Source: Steinernema hermaphroditum (Eukaryota; Nematoda; Chromadorea; Rhabditida; Steinernematidae). Taken from it: a DNA stretch of 64,000 nt. The notes under the pieces were generated by a model. That model did not search any database and was not told where the DNA came from. It saw only the letters and a list, made by a program, of their open reading frames with translations. Position numbers and translations under genes: made by a program. Shown here piece by piece: positions 27,601 to 39,600 of this stretch (the stretch's first letter is position 1; each line of letters starts with the position of its first letter). Location: contig CM059622.1 in NCBI GenBank assembly GCA_030435675.1, positions 12,338,001-12,402,000 on the forward strand, in the 5' to 3' direction.

Positions 27601-30600
27601 ATCAATGACGCAACGACAACAACTATCGCTGAGTAATCTAAATTACTTCCTCGAATGAGAAATCCGGGGTGTTTACCCACTTCATGCTTCCCATGGCTCC
27701 TTGACTCTTGCTCCTTCCCACAGCGACGTTTCCCATTGACATCACCCTAAAAGGCTTAGATTTCAATATCGCCCTGCTTCCGCCGTGTAAGCACCCGTTA
27801 ACGCGTGTACCCGTACTTCTATCGTTTGAACAACTCAAATTAGCACCATTTGCACGCCTCTTCCCCGTCGTGTTGCCCTTAGCGCGTCCCTAGTCAACCC
27901 TTCATTACAGCGTTCCATTCGATGACGTCTGCTTCAGACGGTCCTAATCTGTCCAACTAGCAATCATTATATCTTCGGCCGCCTGCTGTGTTAACGCGGC
28001 GTTGCCGCGACGCCGCGTGAAGAACACTGCCACGATCGCCAACGGTGAACCGGCGATCATTCCGCCAAAGTCGTCGTTTGTGTCACCGCCGGAAACCCCG
28101 AAGCAGCCACCTACGGAGAAAGTTCGACCCGTAGTCGTGTACTATGAGCCGGACGCGAGACGAGGAGGCTGCTTGGTTCTCAGAGCGGTGGACGCGATCG
28201 AAATACCGCCCGAAAGGGAGAATCTGAGAAGGGCCGATGCCTTGTTGGCCTTCTCGAAGAGCTTCAAGAAGGTGAAACGCGCCAAATCTGCAGCTGTTGG
28301 AAGGAGAAGGAGAAGAAGGAGGAAGCCGCGTGTCACAAGAGTGCGTAGCCTTCCACTGGAGCGGCCTCCACGAGAAGAACTGCTTTGGGATTTCCTTACC
28401 GACGGAGGCAAAACAGAGCTCCCAAAAAGCGCCAATGGTCTTCTGGCAGTCAACGAACATGAGAGGAAGAGAGCTTCTTCACTGATTCCTGGATCCAGCT
28501 CTGGACTGCTTCCCGCAGGCCAAAAGGCGATAAACAGAAATGAACTATTTGAGGCGCACCGGAAGGTTACCATCAGAGCAGCTTACTCAAGGTTCAAGGT
28601 ACATCACATAGCCATCAATGATCTCTTTCCCTGAAATCCCCGTCTTTCGTATACTATTTTATTATGTAATCTTTAGACCACTCTCTTTGACGATGACAAT
28701 ACGGCCGCCGCCGGAAGTGCCTTCTACAAAAGCATCGATGCGATGCCGAACATGAACGTCTCCAGCACAAAGCGGTCCATTCCGCTCGTCAGCGAATTGG
28801 TAAGTATTGCCAGATTTGCACTTTTCTCTTCTTGACGTCACCAATTATAATATTTCATCGTTTTAGGTCCTAAAGGTAAAGATGATACCTATTACGGTAG
28901 TCCGTGAGTTATAGCTTGTAGCGGGATTAGTGAGCTTTTGGAGGCGGTGTTGCAAACATTGAATGCTTCTGTTTGGGTTTCTTTTTTGCGGTTTTTCTTT
29001 TTTTGCTTTACTGTAGATGCTAGCACACCCATTTGCCGGTGCAGTCATAACATGTTAATTTTTAGACAATGGCAACGAAAAGAGCCCAGGCTGGATTGGC
29101 GAGTGCAGCGAAGACGACGTTTGGAGATGAGGAGTTGGTGAGTTAAAGCCGCACTGAATTAAGATACTTTCGGTATTGGTGAGGCATCAAATGACCAGCA
29201 CAGTTCGTACTTTAAGGCGGGAGAAAAATAACTTAGGGATGGGGAACTGGTTAGGCAGAACACATAAAGCACATACTTGCGCTAAGCAACACAAACATAT
29301 GGCTGCGGCGATATGGATGGAAGAGACAGAAAGCGGTCGTTAGCCTGGACAGCAGAAACAGCGCGCATGCAGATACGGTGGCCATTCTTAGGGAGATCGT
29401 GAGAGATTCAAATAACAGAATCAACACGCAATACACACAATGCGTTTTGTAGCAAAGTCAGTCATATGCATTGAATTTTCTCCACTTTTTTGCTTTCGGT
29501 CATCTTCTAATGAGCACATTCGAGTTCATTGGTGTGAGACGACAAACATCAAAGACACAGCTACAGATTGCTACTACTTTAGTTGTTTCCCTTAGGCTTG
29601 TGCAATATTTATGATTCTTGCTACTGGGGTGACTAGAACATCTTTAATTTTTGTCCAGTGACTCATACATACCCACTCAAATGTTCGAAATGCTGATAAC
29701 TATTTGCCCACCTCCTCACGGTTTTCCAACGTCAGGCCTTTTTTAAGCTCCATGTGCATTATTCATGTTTCTTGCCACTTTGTTCCCACCAACTAGTCAC
29801 GTTCTGCACACGACCTTTTGTTCCCGCCTCCCTCATAGCAATTAAACATGCGGCAAGTTTAACGAAGCCATCTTTTAGAAATCACACGTGTACCGCAAGT
29901 GCCTGCAAGCGCTGATCTATCCAATAAGCTGCACAACACCGCACAACTTCCAAATGACCAACTTCCAAACGCCGACGTGGTGTCACGAGTGTGAAGGACT
30001 CCTCTGGGGTTTGGCAAGACAAGGGCTGCGATGCACTGAATGCGGAGTGAAGGTGCACGACAAGTGCCGCGAGCTGCTCAGCGCCGATTGTTTGCAGAGT
30101 AAGGTGGAGTTTTATCCGACTAGATCTTAGGATCATCTAGGAGCTGCGGAGAAGAGCAACAAACATGGAGAAGGCGACAGGGCTCAGAATCTCATCGGGG
30201 TAATCAGAGATCGAATGAAGATACAGGAGAGAAACAAACCTGAGATCTTTCAAACGATCAGAGAAATCTTCGAGATTGACGAGAGAACCCAAACGGACAC
30301 CTTGAAGGGCGTCAAGAATAGCATTTTGGAAGGAAGCTCCAAGTGGAGTGCTAAGATAGCTCTTACTGGTAAAGATGACTGTTGTTGCCCAATACCATAC
30401 TTTTTGATTATAGTGATATGTGCTCAAGGCCTGATTGCCAAGGACAAAACCGGTAAAAGCGATCCGTACGTGACGGCTCAAGTGAGTAAAGTCAAAAAGC
30501 GTACAAGGACCATTCACCAGGAGCTCAACCCGGTTTGGAATGAGAAATTTTTCTTGTAAGATCCAGCCCATCCAGCCCAGAGATCAATAGAAACATTTTA

Positions 30601-33600
30601 GCGAGTGCCATAATTCAACTGACCGCATAAAAGTGCGGGTTTGGGACGAGGACGACGACTTCAAAAGCAAGCTGAGACAAAAGTTGACCAGAGAATCGGA
30701 CGACTTCCTCGGTCAGACGATAATCGAAGTCCGAACGCTGAGTGGAGAAATGGACGTCTGGTATAACCTCGGTGAGCTCTCCCGCCGATGGTTTCGCTAT
30801 GTAACCAAACTGCTATTATAGAAAAGAGAACAGATAAGTCAGCTGTCAGTGGCGCCATTCGCCTTCACATCAACGTCGAAATCAAGGGCGAGGAGAAGCT
30901 GGCACCATACCATATACAGTACACGTGTCTTCATGAACATCTGTTCCATGTGAGTCTTTTCAACATGAGTGACTACAAAATGAACTTTTGCACTTGAGTG
31001 CTACGTAGAAAAAGAACGTTGTGTAATCGTAAAGGGCAAGATAAGCAGTGTGATTAACGAAGGTTATTATGATTGGTCACATAAGAAGAAAATTGAGCAC
31101 AAAATGAAACAGTAATCGAAGAACAACGAGGTCGCATTTTTGAAAAGTACATACTTGTTGTTTTTGGGCTGCGAACTTAACAAATTATCAGAATCGGTGA
31201 GAATACAGTTCAGGAACCAGAGAACACAACTGCAGAGATGCTTAAACTCCAAAGCTTTCCATGTTGAGTCTACAATAAAGGCATGTCCAATCCGTCGACA
31301 TTAAGAAACACTTTAAAATGAGTATACAAAAATTTGAGTTGTATGCAACAAATGCATTGCTCTTTTTTTTCTAGCACCAGAGCGATTAACGACGACTATT
31401 ATGATAGGTCAGAGCAAAAGAAAATTAAGCTCAAAATGAAACGGTACCCAAAGACCAACGGCGTCGCATTTTTGAGAAGAATCTACTTGTTTTTATTCGG
31501 TGAAGCAAGTGCAATGCATCCTCAGAATCGGTGAGAATAAAGCTCAAGAACCGATTATTAAGTTTTACTTTGTAAAGGGAGGCTTTTTAAAGAGAGTTTT
31601 TTTAGTATTTTGTAAAGGAATACACCTGCTGAGATGCTTAAATCCCAAAGAATATTGAGTTTCCATGAAAGTTTTCTTCAGTTTCCATCTTCAATTCTCT
31701 TTACATTAAGAAACCATAAAATTCAAAATACAAAAATTTGAGTTGTGTGAAACAAGAGAATTGCTCAATTTTCATATCTAGCACCAGTGCCAAGATCAGG
31801 AGGAAATCAAGCTCCCTGATTCTAAAGGCGACGATGCCTGGAAGCTTTACTTCGACGATGTCGGTCAAGAGATTTGCGAAGAGTTCGCCATGCGCTATGG
31901 CATCGAAAGCATATATCAGGTACGCTTTACCATATTTGGGACATGTATTGTGTCATTTTCTTCAGGCAATGACTCACTTTGCGTGTCTGTGCACAAGGTA
32001 CACGAGTCCTGGAGTGCCAGCGGCGCTTTCAACGCTCCTTGCCAACATCAACGCCTTTTATGCCCACACAACGGCCACTTCGGCTGTGTCAGCATGTGAC
32101 CGCTTTGCAGCTTCCAACTTTGGAAAAGATCGATTTGTGAAGCTCCTCGATCAGCTCCACAATTCGCTCAGGATCGATCTCAGCATGTACAGGGTAGGTG
32201 TTCAATTAACGCAAATTCGGTCCACAGAAAATGGAATTCCCGTGCAAAGCGCGAATCAGCGTTAGGTCAGTTAGAGGGAGAGGCATTTTTTTATCTGGTC
32301 ACCTCCTTCCATCCGAGTTACTTCGCCTGGCTCCCCTGGGGCTCTCACCCATTTCCGCTTTCAAAAGATATCGAACGATGATTCCCCAATAGAGGTGAAC
32401 ACAATTTCCACACATACATTCCATGCATCACCCTAGACACTAACATAGCTTTCCATTCACAACCGGAAGTAGCTCCCGCACCATATGTCAAAAATAACGC
32501 TTTTTATGTTTTTCCATGAAATCATCTGTTTCTTATGCTCCACTCGCACGCTAAAAAAATATCCTCAAGCGCCAAAAACAGCGATATCTTGCGTCAAAAT
32601 ACACATCACCGCATCGCATCAAATTTGTCACGGTGTGGGCAAAAAGAAGCAACCCGACTCTTTCACTGCATCGACTTCGTTTCAGCACCATGCCCAGAAA
32701 AGTCTGTAGATTTGCATTTACTTATTAATTGCGCCACCGGGGCAAAAGTCATTTGTTATACGTTTAAGATTGATTGAGGTTATGATTTCGCCGCCTGACC
32801 GAACCCAAGACACTTCCTCTTTTGGAGATGCCCGATATGCGCGGCCCAGATGTGCTCATTGGCACAAAATATTGCGATTTCCTGTGCGCTTAGCTTGACC
32901 TTTCCCCGTTAATCGTTTCTGATGAATTTGCACTTGCATCTGACAATGAGCCAAGGGATTATACGCCGAGAGTTTTCGTTTGCATCTTCTCGTCTAGCGA
33001 ATTGGCTGCCCCTTGACCACGTTTTTGTCATCAAGCCCCGAAGTGGTCAAAGTTCTATGCTGGAAGGAGATATGAATTTCTCATATCTCAAGAGAGTGAT
33101 ATCTCTTTGTTTGCTGCGTGGGAGCAGAATGATTCTAGTATAGTCCTGAGCTTTGCTTGTTATAAAAATAGAATTTACCAAATTTCTTTTCAATTCCAAA
33201 AACAATAAGTATCTTTTATAATACGGCAATCCAAATTTTGTGTGCGATACTAGCGGTATGGAAAATCATATTTTATTGGGTCGATCCATGAACAATGGTA
33301 CCTCACTTCAATACCTGCGTAGTTAACGAAACATGTCCATTAGATTCAAATTGTACTTTTTTCCAAAAAAAGCAGTAAGATTCCAGCCGAGGATACATTC
33401 CTTCTTGTAACAGTTTGTTAAATTTCTGACAAAAACAATGTTTTGGTCCAAATTTGGACTTAATTTTGGGAATCCAAATTGGGTCTTTTTGATATGGGAG
33501 GTTGATTTGGAAGTTCGCTGTGGTGATCAAGTAGAGCTAACAAGGTCAATTTTGAAACACTAGGTCTTGCGAAGTCATATTTGTTGTCGCGTTTCGGGTC

Positions 33601-36600
33601 TTTTTTCCCGCATCTGGGCCGTATTTTCATGTAGCACATGGGAACTTGTCTGGCTTTTTTAAGTGCATGGAAGTTACCTGTCACCAGCTTACATTGCCTT
33701 GAACACAAGCCGGACAGCCTTCGGTAGGTGAGCTCATTTCGTATCATATGATACAGTCCGTCAGGAAGGTCATTAAGTACTGTAAGTCGTGGAATTATGT
33801 AAGTCCATAAGGATATACATGCATGTTTTTGAAATACCATAGCATCTCAATAAGGAGTAGTGAACGGCCGACATAGAGAATTAAGAAACAATCCGTTTTG
33901 TCATATAACGAGGTGTCAACCCGATTAAGAGCGGAATCTGATTGCTGATATCGAGCTGATTGACTTCGGGATGCGAAGCCAAAGCGAAAATAGAGCACCC
34001 CATTGTTTTCGCTATGATTCTGTGCAATCATAATGCAATGATCCTCGCAAAACTCCTATAAAAGTGCTGTGCACTCTCAACGACTCCTAACTTTTTATAT
34101 GATAAACCGCCTCCACTTCAAATTCAATCGAACGTAAAAAGGGCGTTTGATGTCTAGACGAAGTGCTTTCGATAGCTTCGTTGTTGATAAGAAGAAGATT
34201 CAAACGAAGCGTTTCGTGCACTATGGCTTCATGACGCTATTTTCAACCCCGGAGTCATTTTCTTCGACCGCGGAATTTGAGGGATTTCACTGCTAATTAG
34301 ATAGATTCTTCCTGTTCCGACTACATTCGCTCGGCGCGCCTTCCCTAAAATAGCCAAATTCTGTCGCCAAGAGACACCGACACCGAACATGTGCGACTTT
34401 TGAATGGGCACGTTCCAGTTTAGTGTTTTGAAATATGTAGGCTAAAAGCCCCTGCATTATGCCTACAATGCGAATGATGACCGTGCGCGTTAAGTACCGT
34501 AATCTTGGCGATGCGCTCTGCTGCAATTGCTGTAATTTCGCTCACTACCCGCCATTTTTATTTTGCCGAAAGCTCACGTGAGCCAACCAATAAGACCTAT
34601 TAACCCAATCGAAAACTGGCCTCTTCCTACCAGCCCCTTATCTTCAGACCCCATAATTTGATCATCGCCATCGCAGTCGTTCTTGTGGAGCAGCGCATTC
34701 AACAATAGAGCAATTAAATTTTCCAGACTACTAGACATGGACTACAAATTTCTGGAGACGTCACTTTTCAAAAAAAGATTCTGTTGACCGCAGCGCTTCC
34801 CCTCATCGATATTGCACTCTTTGTGCTTGCAGCTCGCTCGAACTTCCCGCGTTTTTTGAAAAGGGCACACTCGCCGGATTTTGCTAACGAAACCATAATG
34901 GATGAGCTAATTAAAAATTCTACGCTGCTTGTGTGCACAACCGCGTGCGCATCCTTAGAGCATCTTCCTTTTCTTCCAGCCCTTGTCTTCATCGCACTCC
35001 TAACCCTTAATCCCTAATCTAGCCGTGCGGCTCGTTCGTTAAACCAACAGCCCCACAGCAGCAGTTCTTCCACTCAAGTGGGACGGCGGCGTCAGCCTTC
35101 GGACCACCCTACCAACCCCACAAGAGCACCATCACCAAAGACGGGAGAGGGGAGGATAGACGACGTCGTTGGCGACCATCTTCGGGGTGGTAGCGCGCCC
35201 TCGTGCCAATAGTGTTAATGGCTATTTGTTCGTCTCCGATGATGAACTGCTCCCGGTCGCCGGCGTTCTATCCGTTTTAACTTCACATCTTCTCTTATCC
35301 GGCGAAGCATTTCGACATTAATGTACTTGTTTGCTTCGCTCGAAGGTGGTGTGGGAGTACTGTTTTCTTAATCTTTTCATACTGACGACGGAATTCGGTA
35401 CTCGTCAGACGGCCAATCAATGCTCCGGCCATTTACGGACAAATCTAGATTCGTAGCTCAAAATGTATTTACCACCCAAGTCGATTTTTTAATTCAATTC
35501 ATTAGTCTTTACTCGCGACAAAAAGCCTACAATTCAACATTGAATTCAATTCAATTTCATACTCCATACGATTTCAAAGTGTTCCTGATATTGAATTATG
35601 AGAACGACGGTGACCTTTTCGTTGCAGATGTAAACGGGGATTTGACCTGTGGGCCTTCAATTTGAATGTTAGCTGTAAGGTTATTTGGAAATATTGACGC
35701 AGATCAGTATTATGATCAATTCCAACAGCACGAAACCTATCCATTTCACCCAAAGTACTGTTCATATCTGAAAACGTCCATCATTCAGCATGGAAAACAT
35801 GCTTCCCCCTAACTTCAACACCAGCTCCTCTCTCATTCAGCTGTTAATCATTCTTGAAAATGACGGGTTACTCGAGACTTATAAATTCAGCCACTCATTG
35901 TTTTTCTCCCAGACCGTCAGTCTCCAGCTGCTCATTTCATCCACAAATGAAGTCAGATCCACAATTCTGGGCTGAACGTACAATCGGCTATACCACTTAG
36001 GTTGATGAGATTGGGAAGAAATTCCTAAAAAACGCTTCTTCTTCGTATACGTCAATTATTCATTTGCCAAGGTCAGACGTTCATCGACTGGCTGACGCCA
36101 GTTTTCGAAAATAAGTAAGAGACATCTTCCAGAGTGCTATTTGAAAAACAAGATTTCAATTTTCCAAAGGTCACATTAAAGCCGAAAATGTTTCCATATA
36201 TATCACAGCTTTAGCCAGGTCCTTCCTTGGGGTGCTAGGAGATAAGCCGATCTAGGGCGTGATAGCATTATCGCCACGTGATAATCCCGTCCCGCCCGTT
36301 CCAGCATAGCATCTGATGCCAATCCTGTTCTCCGCTTTTCCAGCAACGCATTCATCCTCGATCGTTTCAGAAATATTTCCCAACATCGTCGCCAGCCAAA
36401 CTTCAAGACCTGAAGTCGACCGTCGACCTGCTCACATCAATTACGTTCTTCCGGATGAAAGTGCTCGAGCTGGCGAGTCCGCCTCGAGCTTCCAATGTGG
36501 TTCGAGAGTGTGCGAAGGCATGCATGGAGGTGAGTCTCTTCGTACTGAGCTAATTAGCCCATGTGTTGACGTGAGGAGTCGGTTGTGATGAACTCACTTG

Positions 36601-39600
36601 AAGCGCTCTCATCAGGCGCCGCTACGGTGTGGTTTTCAAGGCGATGACGCACGAGCACCTGAAATAGAGCTTCCCTGTGTTCGCGGAAAATGGCTGAAAA
36701 GGATGCCTTGACACAGCGCTGTGTGGCGCTCGTTTTCCGCTATACACACCTTGGTTGCTCACAACACCAGTTTTAAAAAAGCCAAAAAAAACCTCGTTTA
36801 TTCTTTATATTACTGTCGTTTAATCAGTGTGAACATTTCGTCGACGGCTTAAAAATCAATTGCACTTTGTTTTGGTGCTTCTTTCCATCACATCACAAGT
36901 CCTCTGCGATTTCCGACTCGTCTCTTACGTCTTGTTTTGCGTCTCCCTTTCTGATATCTGTCAGCTTCACTTTGCGCCGGAAGTTACATTTCGAGCTGTC
37001 ACGCGATATTAGTCCTGAAACCAAAAGTAGCCCAATGTAACCGAAAATTGTGATTTGGTATTTTGAAATTTGTCTCAGAACAAATCCAGTAAAAGATCTT
37101 TGAAACGACAACACTTTGTTTTGATCACCTAAAGTGTTTTTCAATCCACACCAATCGGGATATAAGCTTTTACGACCTTCATAATCATTTTTTAATATGA
37201 TTAATTTTAGTCGACATATCAAATGATGTTCGAGTCCTGCTGTGAGCAAGGCGGCTACACGGAAGTGGAGTCGCTTGGCAACTTGACCGTCTCCTTCTGG
37301 TACGACTTCATCGACTACATGATCCGGGTCATCAACGACGATAAGGACGTGTATACGAAAGTCCTGGACCAGTTCCCTCAAGAGCTCAACGTCGGCCAGC
37401 TCTCCGCCTCCACTTTGTGGACGCAGTACAAGACCGATCTGAAAGTCGCCCTTGAAGGTACTTAGCTTAGCATTTGCAGAGAGTACTCATCCATTCTCGG
37501 ACACACTTTTTGCCGGGGGCTTAACGTGATTAACCGCTTAGTTCATGGGACGTTCCGGGCACAAACAACAAAATCTAATGGAACAAAAGCCGTTCGATAA
37601 ACAAAAACATGACCTTTGCATCCGGACATAGTGCCACTCGTAACCAATAACCATTGTAGCCCATGCTGCGGACCGGAAAAACAAGACCACCGAGTACATG
37701 AATCTGTACTTCAAAGTTAAGCAGTTCTACTCGATCCACGTAGCCGATCTGCCCCAATACAAGTCGTCCATCCCGGAATTCCCTGCGTATGACCATTTCC
37801 TCGTCCGTTCCATTGCTAATTGTATCACTTCAGCTGGTTTACTCCCTTTGTCATGGATTGGCTCAATGACAACGATGAGCACTCTATGGACATTCTGAGG
37901 GCAGCTTACAACCACGACAAAACGCACAATTTCGAAAGGACATCGGAGCACACGAAGTTCAGCAATTCTGTTGTTGATGTCTTTTCGCAACTTAACGAGG
38001 CCTTGACGCTGCTGATTAGGGTGAGTCTTCCAGGAACCGTTCCCCTAAGCAGCCTTGTTTAGATGGACTGTCCAAATCCGGAAGTGTACGCCGACATGAT
38101 GAAGAGGTTCTCAAAGACCCTGAATAAAGTTCTTCTCGCCTACGCCGACATGGTTCAGAAGGACTTTGGCAAATTCGTTCATAACGAGACCCTGGCGTGC
38201 ATCTTAATGAACAACGTCCAACAATTACGGTAGTCATTCGTATGATGCATCTTTGCAAATGCGTGAATTTAGAGTACAACTAGAAAAGATCTACGAAAGC
38301 ATGGGCGGGGCAGGCTTGGATTCCCAGGCTAGCCAAGTGCTCACCAACCTGCAGAAGAAGCTTAACTCTGTTCTTGATAAGCTATCACAACAGTTCGCTG
38401 CCAGTTTTGAGCCGAACATTCATGAGAAAACTAACTTGTTGGCTATATACTTGCAGAAGATCAAGGGTCCTCATGTTGAGAAGAGTCAAGTTGGACAGGT
38501 ATCTCCGTCATACTGACCATGGTTAAGAGTCAATCCTTTAGGAAGTTGAGATGGTTCTGGATCCTCTGATGGATCTTCTGGAAGGCTCTCTGCAAAGATA
38601 CTCACAGCAGTGCGAGAAGACTGTCCTCAAGTACCTGCTAAAGGAACTGTGGAGGATAACGATTGTCAGCACGGAGAAGCTGGTTGTTCTGCCACCTTTC
38701 GCTGACAAAGCTGTGAGTTCCTTAATGTCGGGTCTAAGATAAACAATCGTATATTCAGCTTCTTAACAAGATCCCGAATGCAAAGATCAGTGATGTCTCG
38801 CGAACCCTTACCACTCACCTCAAGGACGTGAAGAGTATGAGCTCCGTTAAAGAGATGATGGACATCGCCAGAGAGTCGGAGCGGTCGCTTACTCCCAGGC
38901 AGTGTACAGTCCTCGATGCCGCCCTTGATGCCATCAAAGAGTGCTTCCACGCTGGTGGACAAGGACTCAAAAAATCGTTCTTCGAGAAGTCGCCTGAGCT
39001 GCAGTCGCTGAAATATGCCCTCTCTCTGTACACCCAGACCACCGATCAACTGATTAAGACATTCATTTCAACCCAAAAACAACAAGGTACGATTCGTCGT
39101 TGTTCCTTCGGTATATAGCCGTACATTCAGATCTGCCTTCGCAAGAACAACCTGTTGGAGAAGTAAGCGTGCAAGTAGATCTCTTCAGTCACCCTGGTAC
39201 CGGGGAACAGAAGGTTACCGTTAAAAGTAAGAATGGAGGCGAAAGATCGATATGAGAATCTTCATTACTTTAGTCATTGCCGCGAACGATCTGCGATGGC
39301 AGACGGCCAATACGTTCAAACCGTTTGTGGAAGTTAACCTTGTGGGGCCCCATCTTTCGGACAAGAAGAGGAAATTTGCGACACCAACGGTGAAAAACAA
39401 CTGGGCACCGAAATTCAATCACACTTGCCACTTCCTGATCGGAAACGAGGGAGAACCTGAGCACTCGGAGTTGATGTTCCAAGTGAAGGACTACAGTATG
39501 CTAGGAACGACAAGGATTGTGGGTGTTGGAGTTCTTCAGCTCTCGACGGTCGTTGAACAAGGTAAGCAGAGAACCGTGCGTATTTAAGCAGGCAAAACAA

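Larger units (their letters stand above)
31782..39086 (+). other. unc-13: unc-13 MUN-region exons
   Basis: Twelve exons encode the helical MUN region, about 660 residues (about 915-1573 of the long form), which opens syntaxin-1 and promotes SNARE assembly. Recognisable blocks are [11 protein letters not shown], the [12 protein letters not shown] helix, [119 protein letters not shown] and [17 protein letters not shown]. All align collinearly with vertebrate Munc13 without a missing block. Introns here are mostly 41-50 nt except those at 32194-36370 (4.2 kb) and 36530-37210. Confidence 0.93.

Noticed and set aside
28866..28874. Nine-base microexon (GTCCTAAAG between AG and GTAAAG)
   Set aside because: Direct joining of 28799 to 29066 gives [13 protein letters not shown], which matches the family without a three-residue insertion.
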